Shown here one piece after another: positions 1 through 8,890 of a stretch of 64,000 bases of DNA. Source of the stretch: Pseudomonas berkeleyensis. GTDB taxonomy: Bacteria; Pseudomonadota; Gammaproteobacteria; Pseudomonadales; Pseudomonadaceae. The notes under the pieces were generated by a model that saw nothing but the letters and a program-made list of their open reading frames with translations, did not search any database and was not told the origin of the DNA. A program made the translations under genes and the position numbers. The first letter of the stretch is position 1. The number at the start of each line of letters is the position of its first letter. The stretch covers positions 558,001 through 622,000 of the forward strand of contig NZ_CP059139.1 in NCBI RefSeq assembly GCF_014109765.1, written 5' to 3'.

Positions 1-65
1 TGATGACCCTGCTATCTGCATAGTGGGCTTCGAGTGTTCAGGCCATGCCTTGATCTTCGTGCCCA

Positions 66-536
66 TCAGTAAAGCCACCATGGAACTGGTGTACCGGGAG
101 GCTGGCCGCACATCCCGATGGAGCAGAGCCGATTGAGGCCGGCTTCTGTCGGCAGAATACTTGCCTGAGCCTTCGAGTCGAAGGCGATGCGAAATCTTGC
201 CGCTGAGCTACTCAAGATTGATGCCTGCAACCGATCCTTTCCGCACTCACCAGCATCTACGGACAGGGTGTAATTGCCCAGGGGCAGTTTAAAAATGGCT
301 GACTCTTCAGGGTTGAGCCGCACGCTTAGCTGGTCGTCAATGTAGATTGCGGCATCACAGCTAATTCCCGTTAACCCTTTATCCCGGTTGATCACCAGGT
401 ATTGAAAGGGTTCGGATGGTATCTCCTGATAGCTCAACAGTCGCTCGGGGGATACCGGTATTGCGCGATTTGCTGGAACTGGTTGTGTTGCGCATCCGGC
501 AAGCAGGGGAATGATGATTAGGGGCAGCAGGCGCAT
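66..536 (-). CDS. Hypothetical lipoprotein
   Basis: A 156-residue protein with a short positively charged N-terminus, a hydrophobic core and a lipobox ending LLAGC at about residue 15, so it should be an acylated envelope lipoprotein. The start is chosen because AAGGACG lies about 7 bases upstream and the signal peptide begins directly after it. The mature part is soluble, with two late Cys (CSIGMC) and a Gly/Pro-rich C-terminus ending PWWLY. It resembles the many small DUF-type Pseudomonas lipoproteins, but I recognise no specific family. It stands alone, with its own stop at the window edge and the betX terminator behind it. Function unknown. Confidence 0.75.
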   Translation of the reverse strand: MRLLPLIIIPLLAGCATQPVPANRAIPVSPERLLSYQEIPSEPFQYLVINRDKGLTGISCDAAIYIDDQLSVRLNPEESAIFKLPLGNYTLSVDAGECGKDRLQASILSSSAARFRIAFDSKAQASILPTEAGLNRLCSIGMCGQPPGTPVPWWLY

Positions 537-641
537 TCATGTCGTCCTTGAACTTGAGTTGGGCTCCAGCTTATCGAGGTGATCTGCAGAAAGCACTCAG
601 GATTTAAGAAGGACAAAGTCGGCTCTGTAGCTGAACGACAA

Positions 642-664
642 AGCGGGCCGAAGCCCGCTCTGTT
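642..664 (-). terminator. Rho-independent terminator of the betX-like gene
   Basis: On the minus strand AGCGGGC, loop TTCG, GCCCGCT is followed by TTTGTCGTT, about 20 bases past the stop codon of the binding-protein gene. Perfect 7-bp GC stem with a UUCG-type tetraloop. Confidence 0.85.
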
Positions 665-681
665 ATGTGACTGGAGGAGGC

Positions 682-1533
682 TTACTTCAGCCACTGTGCA
701 ACGCGATCCGGGTTCTTGGCGATCCAGTCCTTGGCGGCCTGATCCGGTTTGGCGCCTTCACGAATGGCCAGCATCACCGAACCGACTTCTTCGCCGCTCC
801 AGGAAATCTTGCTGAGGAAGGCAGCTGCGTCGGCGGCTTTTTCTTTCAGTGCCGGGTTGGCCACGGTGTCGACGCGCTCGTCATCGCCGAAGACTTTCTT
901 CGGATCTTCGAGGAAACGCAGTTTCCACTTGGCGAACATCCAGTGCGGAATCCAGCCGGTGACCACGATCGGTTTCTGCGCTTTCTCGGCGCGGGTCAGG
1001 GCGGTGGCCATGGCCGGGCCAGAACTCGGCATCAGCTTGATGCTGGCCAGGTTGTATTCCTTGATGGCCTCTTCGGTGCGACGCATCACGCCGGCACCGG
1101 CGTCGATACCGGTGATCTTGCCGTCGAAGTCCTTGGCGTATTTCTCCAGATCCTCGATGCTCTTGGCCTCGACATAGTCAGGCACGATCAGGCCGATCTT
1201 GGCACCGGCATAGTTGGTGCCGAGGATTTCGACCTTGTCCTTGAGCTTCTCGTAGTACTCGCCGTGGGTGGCCGGCAGCCAGGCGGAGAGGGTGGCGTCG
1301 AGGTCGCCGCGGGAGATGCCTTGCCACATGATGGCCGGCTCCACGGGCTTCAGTTCGACTGTGTAGCCGAGCTTGCTTTGCAGGATTTCACCGGCGACGT
1401 GGGTGACGGCGACGCTGTCGTCCCACCCGTTGACGTAGCCGATCTTCAGGGTGGGTTTCTCGGCAGCCAGGGCACTGCCCATACCGATGGCCAGGGCGGC
1501 GGCGCCGAGGCAGAGATTTTTCAATACGCGCAT
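682..1533 (-). CDS. betX: Glycine betaine ABC substrate-binding protein (BetX-like)
   Basis: A 283-residue OpuAC-family periplasmic binding protein. Residues 1-23 form a Sec signal peptide cut after ALAA. The mature protein has the features of glycine-betaine binders: a GYVNGWDDS segment near residue 35, AWLPATHGEYYE, and GWIPHWMF with the tryptophans expected for a cation-pi cage around a trimethylammonium group. It differs clearly from the CbcX/CaiX type found elsewhere in the window. It lies downstream of cbcVWX but 349 bases away, with its own terminator and probably its own promoter, so it is an orphan binding protein that would dock on the CbcWV core. In P. aeruginosa BetX belongs to the GbdR regulon. 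The symbol is by family resemblance. Confidence 0.8.
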   Translation of the reverse strand: MRVLKNLCLGAAALAIGMGSALAAEKPTLKIGYVNGWDDSVAVTHVAGEILQSKLGYTVELKPVEPAIMWQGISRGDLDATLSAWLPATHGEYYEKLKDKVEILGTNYAGAKIGLIVPDYVEAKSIEDLEKYAKDFDGKITGIDAGAGVMRRTEEAIKEYNLASIKLMPSSGPAMATALTRAEKAQKPIVVTGWIPHWMFAKWKLRFLEDPKKVFGDDERVDTVANPALKEKAADAAAFLSKISWSGEEVGSVMLAIREGAKPDQAAKDWIAKNPDRVAQWLK

Positions 1534-1616
1534 ATCGTGGTGCTCCGTCAGTTGAGAGAAGGACTACAAACCGCTGCATGTGGTCATTCGGTGTTGAAGC
1601 AGGCCTCAAGACGCTT

Positions 1617-1633
1617 GTGTACGGCTTGTACAC
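1617..1633. promoter_or_regulatory. Dyad upstream of betX, possible operator
   Basis: GTGTACGGCTTGTACAC is a perfect 6-bp inverted repeat with a 5-base spacer, 84 bases upstream of the betX start codon. It has the size and spacing of a regulator binding site. No regulator can be named from the sequence. Confidence 0.35.
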
Positions 1634-1840
1634 TCCGTGCTCTGGGTCGGTTTCGCCGTGCCTGACCATCGCTTGCTACGTCGCTGATCCTCCTGGAGTG
1701 GCAGTTGCAAAATCGTTGACTGGCTCGTTCTCATTGCGGGCCTTGCGAAACCGTGTTGCGCAGCAGATTGCCGGTTCGCGGGCAAAGTCTCCCCGTCACG
1801 GCCGCAAAGCGGCCGCGGGTGGTTGACGAGGAGGTTTCAA

Positions 1841-1862
1841 GCCCGAACCTTCGGTTGCGGGC
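1841..1862 (-). terminator. Probable terminator of cbcVWX
   Basis: On the minus strand, 21 bases after the cbcX stop, GCCCGCAACC / GGTTCGGGC forms a hairpin with one bulge, followed by TTGAAACC. The U-tract is weak. Confidence 0.5.
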
Positions 1863-1882
1863 CTGAATCGGGTCGCGGCCTG

Positions 1883-2827
1883 TTACAGCCCGACGTGTTT
1901 CTTGACGGCGGCTACGCCATCCTGACCGTCGAAGGTGGTCACGCCGCTCAGCCACTGGTCGAGGATCGCCGGGTTGGCCTTGATCCACGCCTTGGCGACG
2001 TCCTGCGGGTTTTCCTTCTCCAGTACCTTTTCCATCAGCTGGCTTTCGATTTCGACGGTGAACTGCAGGTTGCTCAGCAGTTTGCCGACGTTGGCGCAGC
2101 GCGCTTCGTAGTCTGGCGGTACCACGGTGTAGACCTTGGCGGCGCCGTAGTCGGGGCCGAACACATCGTCACCACCGGAGAGATAGGTGATGTCGTATTG
2201 GGTGTTCATCGGGTGCGGTGCCCAACCAAGGAAGACCACGGGCTCTTTCTTCCGGATCGCGCGCGACACCTGCACCAGCATGCCCGCTTCGCTGGACTCG
2301 ACCATGCGGAAGTCGCCGAGGTCGAACTGGTTGTTCTTGATCATGCCGTCGATCAGCAGATTGCCGTCGTTACCCGGTTCGATGCCGTAGATCTTGCCGC
2401 CCAGCTGATCCTTGAACTTGGCGATGTCCTGGAAGCTCTTCAGGCCAGCCTCGGCCGCGTAGCTCGGCACCGCCAAGGTGTACTTGGCGCCTTCGAGGTT
2501 GGCTTTTTCCAGCACCTTGACGCCGTTGTCCTTGAGGAAGGGCTCGATCACCGAGTCCATCGACGGTGCCCAGTAACCGAGGAAAACATCGATCTGGCCG
2601 CTTTTTACGCCGGTGAAGGCGATCGGTACCGAGGCCATGATCTTGCGTGGCTGGTAGCCCAGCCCTTCGGCCAGGGTCATGGCCACGCCGGTGGTGGCGG
2701 CGATGTCAGCCCAGCCGATCTCGGCGAAACGCACCTGTTTGCAGCTCGCCGGCTCGGCAGCCATGGCACCCTGCATCAGCGCGCAGGACAACAGGCCGAT
2801 GGCGGCGGTGGTCTTGATCGTTTTCAT
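1883..2827 (-). CDS. cbcX: Choline/betaine/carnitine ABC substrate-binding protein
   Basis: A 314-residue OpuAC-family binding protein with a signal peptide ending AMAAEP. Pocket signatures seen: GWADIAATTGVA near residue 38, FLGYW near 83, IEPGNDGN, GWAPHPMN and GPDYGAAK. These are shared with CaiX and the paralogue at 5917-6861. It is the last gene of the minus-strand cbcV-cbcW-cbcX operon, 30 bases after cbcW. CbcX of P. aeruginosa and P. syringae delivers choline, betaine and carnitine to CbcWV, and expression is GbdR-activated; the same role is inferred here. Start supported by AGGGAA about 8 bases upstream. Confidence 0.9.
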   Translation of the reverse strand: MKTIKTTAAIGLLSCALMQGAMAAEPASCKQVRFAEIGWADIAATTGVAMTLAEGLGYQPRKIMASVPIAFTGVKSGQIDVFLGYWAPSMDSVIEPFLKDNGVKVLEKANLEGAKYTLAVPSYAAEAGLKSFQDIAKFKDQLGGKIYGIEPGNDGNLLIDGMIKNNQFDLGDFRMVESSEAGMLVQVSRAIRKKEPVVFLGWAPHPMNTQYDITYLSGGDDVFGPDYGAAKVYTVVPPDYEARCANVGKLLSNLQFTVEIESQLMEKVLEKENPQDVAKAWIKANPAILDQWLSGVTTFDGQDGVAAVKKHVGL

Positions 2828-2857
2828 CTGCGGTTCCCTGTGAAGTGAAAAAACGGA

Positions 2858-3742
2858 TTAGCTGGACTGGCGCTGCAGCTTGCCACTGAACCAGGCGAAC
2901 AGGCCGCGTTTGGCCGTCTGCTTGGTGCCGAAACTTTCGGTGATGCGGTCGAGGATGATTGCCAGCAGCACCACGGCCATGCCGCTCTCGAAGCCTAGAC
3001 CGATATCGAGACGTTGGATGCTCGCCAGTACGTCGTTACCCAGGCCGCCGGCGCCGACCATCGAGGCGATGATCACCATCGACAGGGCCATCATGATGGT
3101 TTGGTTGACCCCGGCCATGATCGACGGCATGGCGTTGGGCAGTTGCACCTTGAACAGCAACTGGCGCCCTGTGCAGCCGAAGGACTGGCCGGCCTCGACG
3201 ATTTCCTTGTTCACCTGGCGGATGCCCAGGCTGGTCAGGCGCACTGCCGGTGGCATGGCGAAGATCACCGTGGCGATGATGCCGGGGACGCGACCGAGGC
3301 CGAAGAGCATGGCCGCCGGGATCAGGTAGACGAATGCCGGCATGGTCTGCATGAAGTCGAGAATCGGCCGGATGATGGTGGCCACGCGCTCGCTCTTGGC
3401 TGCCCAGATACCCAGCGGGATGCCCAGCAGCAGGCTGATCAGCGTCGAGGAGAAGGTCAGGCCGAGCGTCACCACCGTCTGTTCCCAGAAACCGGTCATG
3501 ACGATGAGGATGAAGGCCACCGCGGTGAACAGGGCGAAACGTGCGCCGATGCGCCACAGGCCGAGGGCGACGAATATGGCGATCAGCAGCCAGGCCGGCG
3601 GCAGCATGAGCAGGGCTTCGATGCCTTCGGAAAAGCCGCTGACCAGTTTACCGATGCTGTCGAAGGCGCCGCTGTAGTTGTCCAGCAGATGCTGGACGAC
3701 GTCGTTGACCCAGCTACCGAGGTCGAGTTTCTTGTCACTCAT
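2858..3742 (-). CDS. cbcW: Quaternary-amine ABC transporter permease
   Basis: A 294-residue inner-membrane permease of the ProW/OpuAB type. An amphipathic N-terminus of about 45 residues is followed by six or so hydrophobic segments. The cytoplasmic EAA loop, which contacts the ATPase, is seen as EAGQSFGCTGRQLLFKVQLP near residue 195. Its start overlaps the end of cbcV by 8 bases, so the two are translationally coupled. It should form the homodimeric pore of CbcVWX and probably also serves the orphan binding proteins BetX, CaiX and the one at 5917-6861, none of which has its own permease here. Confidence 0.92.
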   Translation of the reverse strand: MSDKKLDLGSWVNDVVQHLLDNYSGAFDSIGKLVSGFSEGIEALLMLPPAWLLIAIFVALGLWRIGARFALFTAVAFILIVMTGFWEQTVVTLGLTFSSTLISLLLGIPLGIWAAKSERVATIIRPILDFMQTMPAFVYLIPAAMLFGLGRVPGIIATVIFAMPPAVRLTSLGIRQVNKEIVEAGQSFGCTGRQLLFKVQLPNAMPSIMAGVNQTIMMALSMVIIASMVGAGGLGNDVLASIQRLDIGLGFESGMAVVLLAIILDRITESFGTKQTAKRGLFAWFSGKLQRQSS

Positions 3743-4940
3743 GGGATTCCCCCTGCAGTCGGGTCAGCAGGCGGCCCTTGCTGATGGCGCCGCAGTAATG
3801 GCCGTCGGCGTCCACCACCGGGATCGGCCCCTCGTTGTCCACCAGGCGGCTGATGACGTCTTCCAGCGGCATGTCCTCGGGCACCGGCACGACCTGCTTG
3901 AGGGCGTTGGTTTCCAGTGGCTTGGGTTCGTCGCCATCGACCATCAGCGCGATCTTCTCCAGGCTGATGGAGCCCTGGAAGTTGTTCTGCTCGTCGACGA
4001 TGAAGGCGTAGTGCTTGTCCAGCGCCTGCAGCTCCTTGCAGATTTTCGCCGCGTCCGGCGCCTTGCCGTTGTGTACGTAGGTCGGCACGCTGTCGGCCTT
4101 GAGCTGGCCGGCGGTGAGGTAACGGCTGGTGTCGACGGTATCGAAGAAGTTGCGCACGTATTCGTTGGCCGGCTTCTCGATCAGCTCCTGCGGGGTGCCG
4201 ACCTGGATCAGCTTGCCGCCTTCCATGATGCCGATGCGGGTACCGATGCGCATGGCTTCTTCGATGTCGTGGGAGACGAAGATGATGGTGCGGCGATGGG
4301 TCTTCTGCAGCTCCAGCAGCACGTCCTGCATTTCACGGCGCTTGAGCGGGTCGAGGGCCGAGAAGGCCTCGTCCATGATGATCATCGAGGGGTTGACCGT
4401 CAGCGCACGGGCCAGACCGACGCGCTGCTGCATGCCACCGGAAAGCTCATGCGGGTACTTGTGGGCGAAGGTGTCCAGGCCAACCTGCTTGAGCACTTCC
4501 ATGGCGCGCTTCTCACGCTCCTTGCGCCCGGTGCCGGCCACTTCCAGGCCGAAGGCGGCGTTGTCCAGCACGCTGCGCGAAGGCATCAGGGCGAAGGACT
4601 GGAAGACCATGCTCATGTCACGGCGACGCAGGTCGATCAGTTGCGACTGCGGCAGCTTGGCCACGTTCTGCCCGTCGATGTAGACATCACCGCCGCTGGG
4701 TTCGACCAGGCGGTTGATCAGGCGGATCAGGGTCGATTTGCCGGAGCCGGACAGGCCCATGAGAACGAAGATCTCGCCCTCCTCGACACTGAACGACACA
4801 TCGCTGACGCCAATCACGGCGCCTTTCTCGGCCAGAATCCTCTCCTTGCTCCAGCCTTCCTTGAGCAGGTCGATGGCTTCTTGTGGGTTTGAGCCGAAAA
4901 CCTTGTACAGGTGTTCGACCACGATCTTTCCAGACTGCAT
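3735..4940 (-). CDS. cbcV: Quaternary-amine ABC transporter ATPase
   Basis: A 401-residue ProV/OpuAA-type ATPase. Seen: Walker A GLSGSGKST (62-70), Q-loop MVFQSF, signature LSGGMQQ (166-172), Walker B MIIMDE (186-191) and H-loop FVSHD. The C-terminal 120 residues form tandem CBS domains, known in OpuA-type systems for osmotic or nucleotide gating. The start at 4940 is chosen over an ATG 42 bases upstream because AAGGGGAA precedes it and the N-terminus then matches the family. It is the first gene of cbcVWX. Confidence 0.92.
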   Translation of the reverse strand: MQSGKIVVEHLYKVFGSNPQEAIDLLKEGWSKERILAEKGAVIGVSDVSFSVEEGEIFVLMGLSGSGKSTLIRLINRLVEPSGGDVYIDGQNVAKLPQSQLIDLRRRDMSMVFQSFALMPSRSVLDNAAFGLEVAGTGRKEREKRAMEVLKQVGLDTFAHKYPHELSGGMQQRVGLARALTVNPSMIIMDEAFSALDPLKRREMQDVLLELQKTHRRTIIFVSHDIEEAMRIGTRIGIMEGGKLIQVGTPQELIEKPANEYVRNFFDTVDTSRYLTAGQLKADSVPTYVHNGKAPDAAKICKELQALDKHYAFIVDEQNNFQGSISLEKIALMVDGDEPKPLETNALKQVVPVPEDMPLEDVISRLVDNEGPIPVVDADGHYCGAISKGRLLTRLQGESHE

Positions 4941-5916
4941 GGGACGTTTCCCCTTCAATCGGTATCCAGTTCGCGCTGGCACGGCCGGGCACGCATCGTC
5001 GAAGCGTAGATCAGCTGTGTCAGGCCTCTGATACCTGTGTGGGTGTTTGCTGAGTTTCGGGGCTGGCGAGCGCTTCGCTGCAGGGGTCGGCCGTGGCGCT
5101 CGGGCACACCGCAGCGCACGCAGCTGATGGCGATGCTTGCCCGCTGCGTCGTTGCGTCGTGTTCATGAGTGTCCATTGCCTTGCCGTGTTGCAAACCGCT
5201 TTCCAAACCCTCTGGCAGTGTTTCGAAGCCCATTCCCTTGGGGTTTCATACGCCGTCCTGGCGCATGCGTACATCCGAAATTTCTTGTTGGACTGGCGCC
5301 CTATCGATGGTGGGCCAGCGCTTGTCTGTTCTTCGGTCCGGGGCGGTGGGCCCTGGTCTGCCGTTCCCCTCGGGGCTCGGCAGCGACGTTATCGGCTGAC
5401 TCAACGATATAGTCTTGGGGTCTGCGCAATTATCGGTTTGCGACCCTGACGTGTTGGGCGACGACATGGCCCACTACGCCGTGTGTTTTCACCTGTTTTC
5501 GCCGTTTTCCGGGCTCCTGAAAGCACTGCTCCGCTGTCGTTTCGAATAGGCCTCGGCGTGAGCGCCGAGGTGGGGTATCGAGAACGCGCTTTAAAAACCT
5601 TAACAGACTTTTTTGCCCCTTGGCCAAGCCTGCAAGCCGCGCCGGGCTTGGTTTCCAGCTCTGCAAGCGAGACGCAGGCGGCGTACCGCGGGGGCTGTGG
5701 CGATGTTGAAAAAAATTTACAGAAATGTGGAGATGGCGCACTTCGAGCGACGCAGGAAGAGGTGGCAGCAGACTGTGACTGGCGAGTCGGGGCAGCGTTC
5801 GTTGCGCATGGCATTCGACGCGTTCTGCTCAGTGGACGAATGCTCTCGACGAACGTCGAGGATTCTTTTTCTTTTGCCATTTTTATCGTTATTTCTTGGC
5901 TGTTTCGTCGAATTTA
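4941..5916. other. Long gap without convincing genes upstream of cbcV
   Basis: 976 bases. Several ORFs cross it on both strands, but all have shuffled, Arg/Ser/Pro-rich compositions and none resembles a protein family. Structures seen: an imperfect dyad GGGTC...GACCC around 5418-5446, an 8-bp stem CCTCGGCG/CGCCGAGG at 5552-5571, a stem CCAAGCC/GGCTTGG near 5622-5649, and a plus-strand terminator-like hairpin at 5845-5860 followed by T-runs. The part after 5860 is markedly AT-rich. It must hold the cbcV promoter; an unannotated small RNA is possible. Confidence 0.5.
5845..5875 (+). terminator. Terminator-like hairpin on plus strand in the gap
   Basis: CTCGACG AA CGTCGAG followed within four bases by CTTTTTCTTTTG. 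It points on plus, towards the end of the opposing binding-protein gene, although no plus-strand gene lies before it. Confidence 0.4.
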
Positions 5917-6861
5917 TCAGTCATTTGCGGCTAGCGGTATGTCGAAGACCTTGGTGATGGGCGCGCCCTGATAGCGGGTCACGCCATCGAGCCAGGCCGC
6001 GATCATCTGCGGGTTGTTCTCGATCCAGTCCTTGGCCACACGGCGCCGGTTGGTATTGCCTTCCAGCACGGCGCTCATCAGCTGGTTTTCTGCGGCGATG
6101 GTGAAGGTCATGTTGCGAAACAGCCGAGCCAGATTGGGACACTGCTGGCTGAAGTTGCCACGCGCCACTGTATTGACCTGGGCCGCTCCATAGTTGGGGC
6201 CGAAATACTCGTCGCCACCAGCCAGGTAGTTCATCTTCAGACGCTCGTTCATCGGGTGCGGTTCCCAACCGAGGAAAACCGCCCACTTACCCAGGCGCTG
6301 AGCGCGCTCGACGTGGTTGAGCATGCCGCTTTCGCTGGATTCCACCAGGGTGAAACCGCGCAAGCCGAAGACATTGTCGCGAATCATGCCCTTGACCATT
6401 TCGTTGCCTTCGTTGCCCGGCTCGATACCGAAGATCTGTCCGCCCAGCTCGTCCTTGAAGCGATGGATGTCGGCGAAGTCCTTGAGTCCGGCGTCATAGC
6501 CGGGGGTGAGCACTGCCAGGGTGTAACGCACCGTTGGCAGGTTGGTATGCAGTTTCTCGATCTTGCCGCTGTCCAGGTGGGGCTGTACCTGCTCGCTCTG
6601 CGCCGGCATCCAGTTGCCGAGGAACACATCCAGCTGGCCTTCGGACAGGCTGCGGTAGGTGTCGGGTAACGACATGCGCTTGATCTGCGTGCGGTAGCCG
6701 ATTTCGCCCAATACCAGGCGTGCCACGGCGGTGGTCATGGTGATGTCGGTCCAGCCGACATCGCTCAGGCGTACCTGCTCGCAGCGTTCGGCTTCGGCGG
6801 CCTGCAGTCCGGTGCTGGAGACAAGGGAGATTGCGAGCAGCCAGCGGGTGAGTCTGTTCAT
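5917..6861 (-). CDS. Orphan CbcX-type substrate-binding protein
   Basis: A 314-residue OpuAC-family binding protein with a signal peptide cut near LQAAEA. It is a clear paralogue of CbcX and CaiX: GWTDITMTTAVA, IEPGNEGN, GWEPHPMN and GPNYGAAQ align with theirs. One pocket motif differs, FLGNW where the other two have FLGYW, so the residue before the conserved Trp is Asn instead of Tyr. It has no adjacent permease or ATPase and is divergent from sdaB across 243 bases. It probably feeds CbcWV with a related methylated amine, but the ligand cannot be told from sequence. The Shine-Dalgarno is weak (ACAGGTACGG). Confidence 0.8.
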   Translation of the reverse strand: MNRLTRWLLAISLVSSTGLQAAEAERCEQVRLSDVGWTDITMTTAVARLVLGEIGYRTQIKRMSLPDTYRSLSEGQLDVFLGNWMPAQSEQVQPHLDSGKIEKLHTNLPTVRYTLAVLTPGYDAGLKDFADIHRFKDELGGQIFGIEPGNEGNEMVKGMIRDNVFGLRGFTLVESSESGMLNHVERAQRLGKWAVFLGWEPHPMNERLKMNYLAGGDEYFGPNYGAAQVNTVARGNFSQQCPNLARLFRNMTFTIAAENQLMSAVLEGNTNRRRVAKDWIENNPQMIAAWLDGVTRYQGAPITKVFDIPLAAND

Positions 6862-7104
6862 GAACCGTACCTGTGTCGATTGGCCAGTGGATGGAGTTCC
6901 TGCACAACGTGCGAGCGCGCTATTTCATAGCAAGAGGTGGGCCGCCCCAGGGCTGGGAAAACGACGCGGGCATGCCGAAACGAGACGTGCTCGTCAGAAC
7001 CGTTGACGACGACGTGAATGGGCACGCACTGGTCGGTGTCAGACGCGGCTGCAATGGTGAAATCCCGATGATGAGCGGCGACTCATCCAGCGAGGTTTTC
7101 CAGC

Positions 7105-8481
7105 GTGGCTATCAGCGTTTTCGACCTGTTCAAGATCGGCATCGGACCGTCCAGCTCTCACACCGTGGGGCCGATGCGTGCGGCTGCATTGTTCGTCGCG
7201 ACGCTGCGCGAGCGGGAACTGCTGGAGCGAGTGCGGCGTATCGAAGTGCGTCTGTATGGCTCGCTGTCAGCCACCGGTGTAGGTCACGGCAGCGACCGTG
7301 CGGTGATCATGGGTTTGATGGGGGAGTGGCCTGACAGCATCGATCCGGCGCAGATCGCCCCGCGCATAGCCACGCTGTTGGAGTGCGGTGAGCTGCTGCT
7401 CGACGGTCGCCTGCCTATCGCTTTCGACTGGGTGCGTGACATGCGCCTGCTGGACGAGAACCTGCCCTATCACCCGAACGCCATGACCCTGATTGCAGAG
7501 GGTGTGGACGGGGAACTGCACAGCGATACCTATTACTCGGTTGGCGGCGGTTTCGTGGTCGACGCGGCGCAGGCTGCCGGCGGTCTGCTCGATCAGGATC
7601 ACACTGCGCTGCCTTACGATTTTTCCAGTGGCGCCGAGCTGTTGCGCCTGTGCCGTCAACATGGTCTGCGCGTGTCGCAACTGATGTTGGCCAACGAAAA
7701 AGCCTGGCGCAGTGAGGCGGAGATTCGTGCTGGGCTGCTGAAGCTGTGGCAGGCCATGCAGGATTGCGTGACCAACGGTTTGCGCGAGGAGGGCATTCTG
7801 CCTGGCGGGTTGAGCGTACGGCGGCGTGCCGCCAAGCTGCATCGCAGCTTGCAGGAGCTGGGCAAGCCCAACGTGATTGGCAGCACCATGAGCGCCATGG
7901 AGTGGGTCAACCTCTACGCCTTGGCGGTCAACGAGGAAAATGCCGCCGGTGGGCGCATGGTTACCGCGCCTACCAATGGCGCGGCCGGGATCATCCCGGC
8001 GGTGCTGCATTACTATATGCGCTTCAACCCCGATGCCAACGATGCCGATGTGGTCGATTTTCTGCTGGCGGCCGCGGCGATCGGCATCCTGTGCAAGAAG
8101 AATGCATCGATTTCCGGCGCCGAAGTGGGTTGTCAGGGGGAGGTCGGCTCGGCCTGTGCCATGGCTGCGGCAGGGCTTGCCGAGGTGCTCGGCGCCACGC
8201 CCGAACAACTTGAAAACGCTGCCGAGATCGGCCTGGAACACAATCTCGGACTGACCTGCGACCCGGTCGGTGGCCTGGTGCAGGTGCCCTGTATCGAACG
8301 CAACGCCATTGCAGCAGTGAAGGCGATCAACGCGGCGCAGATGGCGCTGCGCGGCGATGGCGAGCATCACATTTCGCTGGATCGGGTGATTCGCACCATG
8401 CGCGACACCGGTGCCGACATGCACGACAAGTACAAGGAAACCTCGCGCGGTGGTCTGGCCGTCAGCGCCATCGAGTGCTGA
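7105..8481 (+). CDS. sdaB: L-serine ammonia-lyase (L-serine dehydratase)
   Basis: A 458-residue single-chain iron-sulfur L-serine dehydratase that converts serine to pyruvate and ammonia. The N-terminus [16 protein letters not shown] is the beta-domain signature. The alpha domain carries [16 protein letters not shown] and [16 protein letters not shown], whose cysteines ligate the 4Fe-4S cluster. Starts with GTG; GCGAGG lies 10-14 bases upstream and the family N-terminus begins exactly here. Divergent from the orphan binding protein and just upstream of gbdR, as in other pseudomonads, where it closes the betaine-sarcosine-glycine-serine route and is induced by GbdR. Confidence 0.93.
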   Translation: MAISVFDLFKIGIGPSSSHTVGPMRAAALFVATLRERELLERVRRIEVRLYGSLSATGVGHGSDRAVIMGLMGEWPDSIDPAQIAPRIATLLECGELLLDGRLPIAFDWVRDMRLLDENLPYHPNAMTLIAEGVDGELHSDTYYSVGGGFVVDAAQAAGGLLDQDHTALPYDFSSGAELLRLCRQHGLRVSQLMLANEKAWRSEAEIRAGLLKLWQAMQDCVTNGLREEGILPGGLSVRRRAAKLHRSLQELGKPNVIGSTMSAMEWVNLYALAVNEENAAGGRMVTAPTNGAAGIIPAVLHYYMRFNPDANDADVVDFLLAAAAIGILCKKNASISGAEVGCQGEVGSACAMAAAGLAEVLGATPEQLENAAEIGLEHNLGLTCDPVGGLVQVPCIERNAIAAVKAINAAQMALRGDGEHHISLDRVIRTMRDTGADMHDKYKETSRGGLAVSAIEC

Positions 8482-8772
8482 CCTTTGCTGGTGCAACATC
8501 CGATCCGTAACGGCCGGTTCGCGAGCTTTTGGTGCGGCCAGAAATGGTCTTGTCCATGCTCGTGGTGACCGGTCGGTCGAGGTTGTTACCGTCCGTCCGT
8601 TACTGCCGCTGTTGGGCGTCGTAGCACGCCCCTCAGGCAGTGCTACCGAAATGCTCAAGCCCCCGTGGTACATGGGCTCGCGAGCGGTTCGCCGGCTTCT
8701 TTCTCATCCCTCAGAGCCCCGCCTGGTGCGCCACGCACCGATGGTCTATTTTTTATTGAACACGCATTCAAT

Positions 8773-8790
8773 TTAGGCATGACCTTTGCC
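8773..8790 (+). promoter_or_regulatory. Candidate sigma-54 promoter of gbdR
   Basis: TTAGGCATGACCTTTGCC has the invariant GG (8776-8777) and GC (8788-8789) with exactly ten bases between, plus GGCA and TTTGC context of the -24/-12 class. The expected start is near 8801, leaving a leader of about 90 bases. The -24 box is TAGGCA rather than TGGCA. Confidence 0.5.
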
Positions 8791-8842
8791 TAGATATGGA
8801 TAGCGGCCCGGTTGCCGAAACCCGGGCGAGAACAAAACAGAG

Positions 8843-8859
8843 GCCCATTTCAAATGGGC
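8843..8859 (+). promoter_or_regulatory. Palindrome in the gbdR leader
   Basis: GCCCATTTCAAATGGGC is a perfect 8-bp inverted repeat around one base, 31 bases before the gbdR start. It could be an operator or a leader hairpin; no terminator U-run follows. Confidence 0.4.
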
Positions 8860-8890
8860 TCATACCGTGCTTAGCGTGAGGGTTTCATCG

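Larger units (their letters stand above)
1534..1882. other. Intergenic region between cbcX and betX
   Basis: 349 bases without a convincing gene. It carries the likely cbcVWX terminator hairpin (1841-1862), a GC dyad GGCCGCAAAGCGGCC near 1799-1813, and a GTGTAC-N5-GTACAC dyad (1617-1633) that may be an operator in the betX promoter region. I could not place a clear -35/-10 pair. Confidence 0.5.
8482..8890. other. sdaB-gbdR intergenic region
   Basis: 409 bases without a supported gene. It contains a sigma-54-like promoter (8773-8790) and a 17-base palindrome (8843-8859) in what would be the gbdR leader. The part next to sdaB is GC-rich, with no obvious terminator. Confidence 0.6.

Noticed and set aside
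5401..5971. Opposed frames of about 160 residues in the cbcV upstream gap
   Set aside because: Low-complexity Arg/Ser composition, no ribosome-binding site, overlapping each other; left as a gap.
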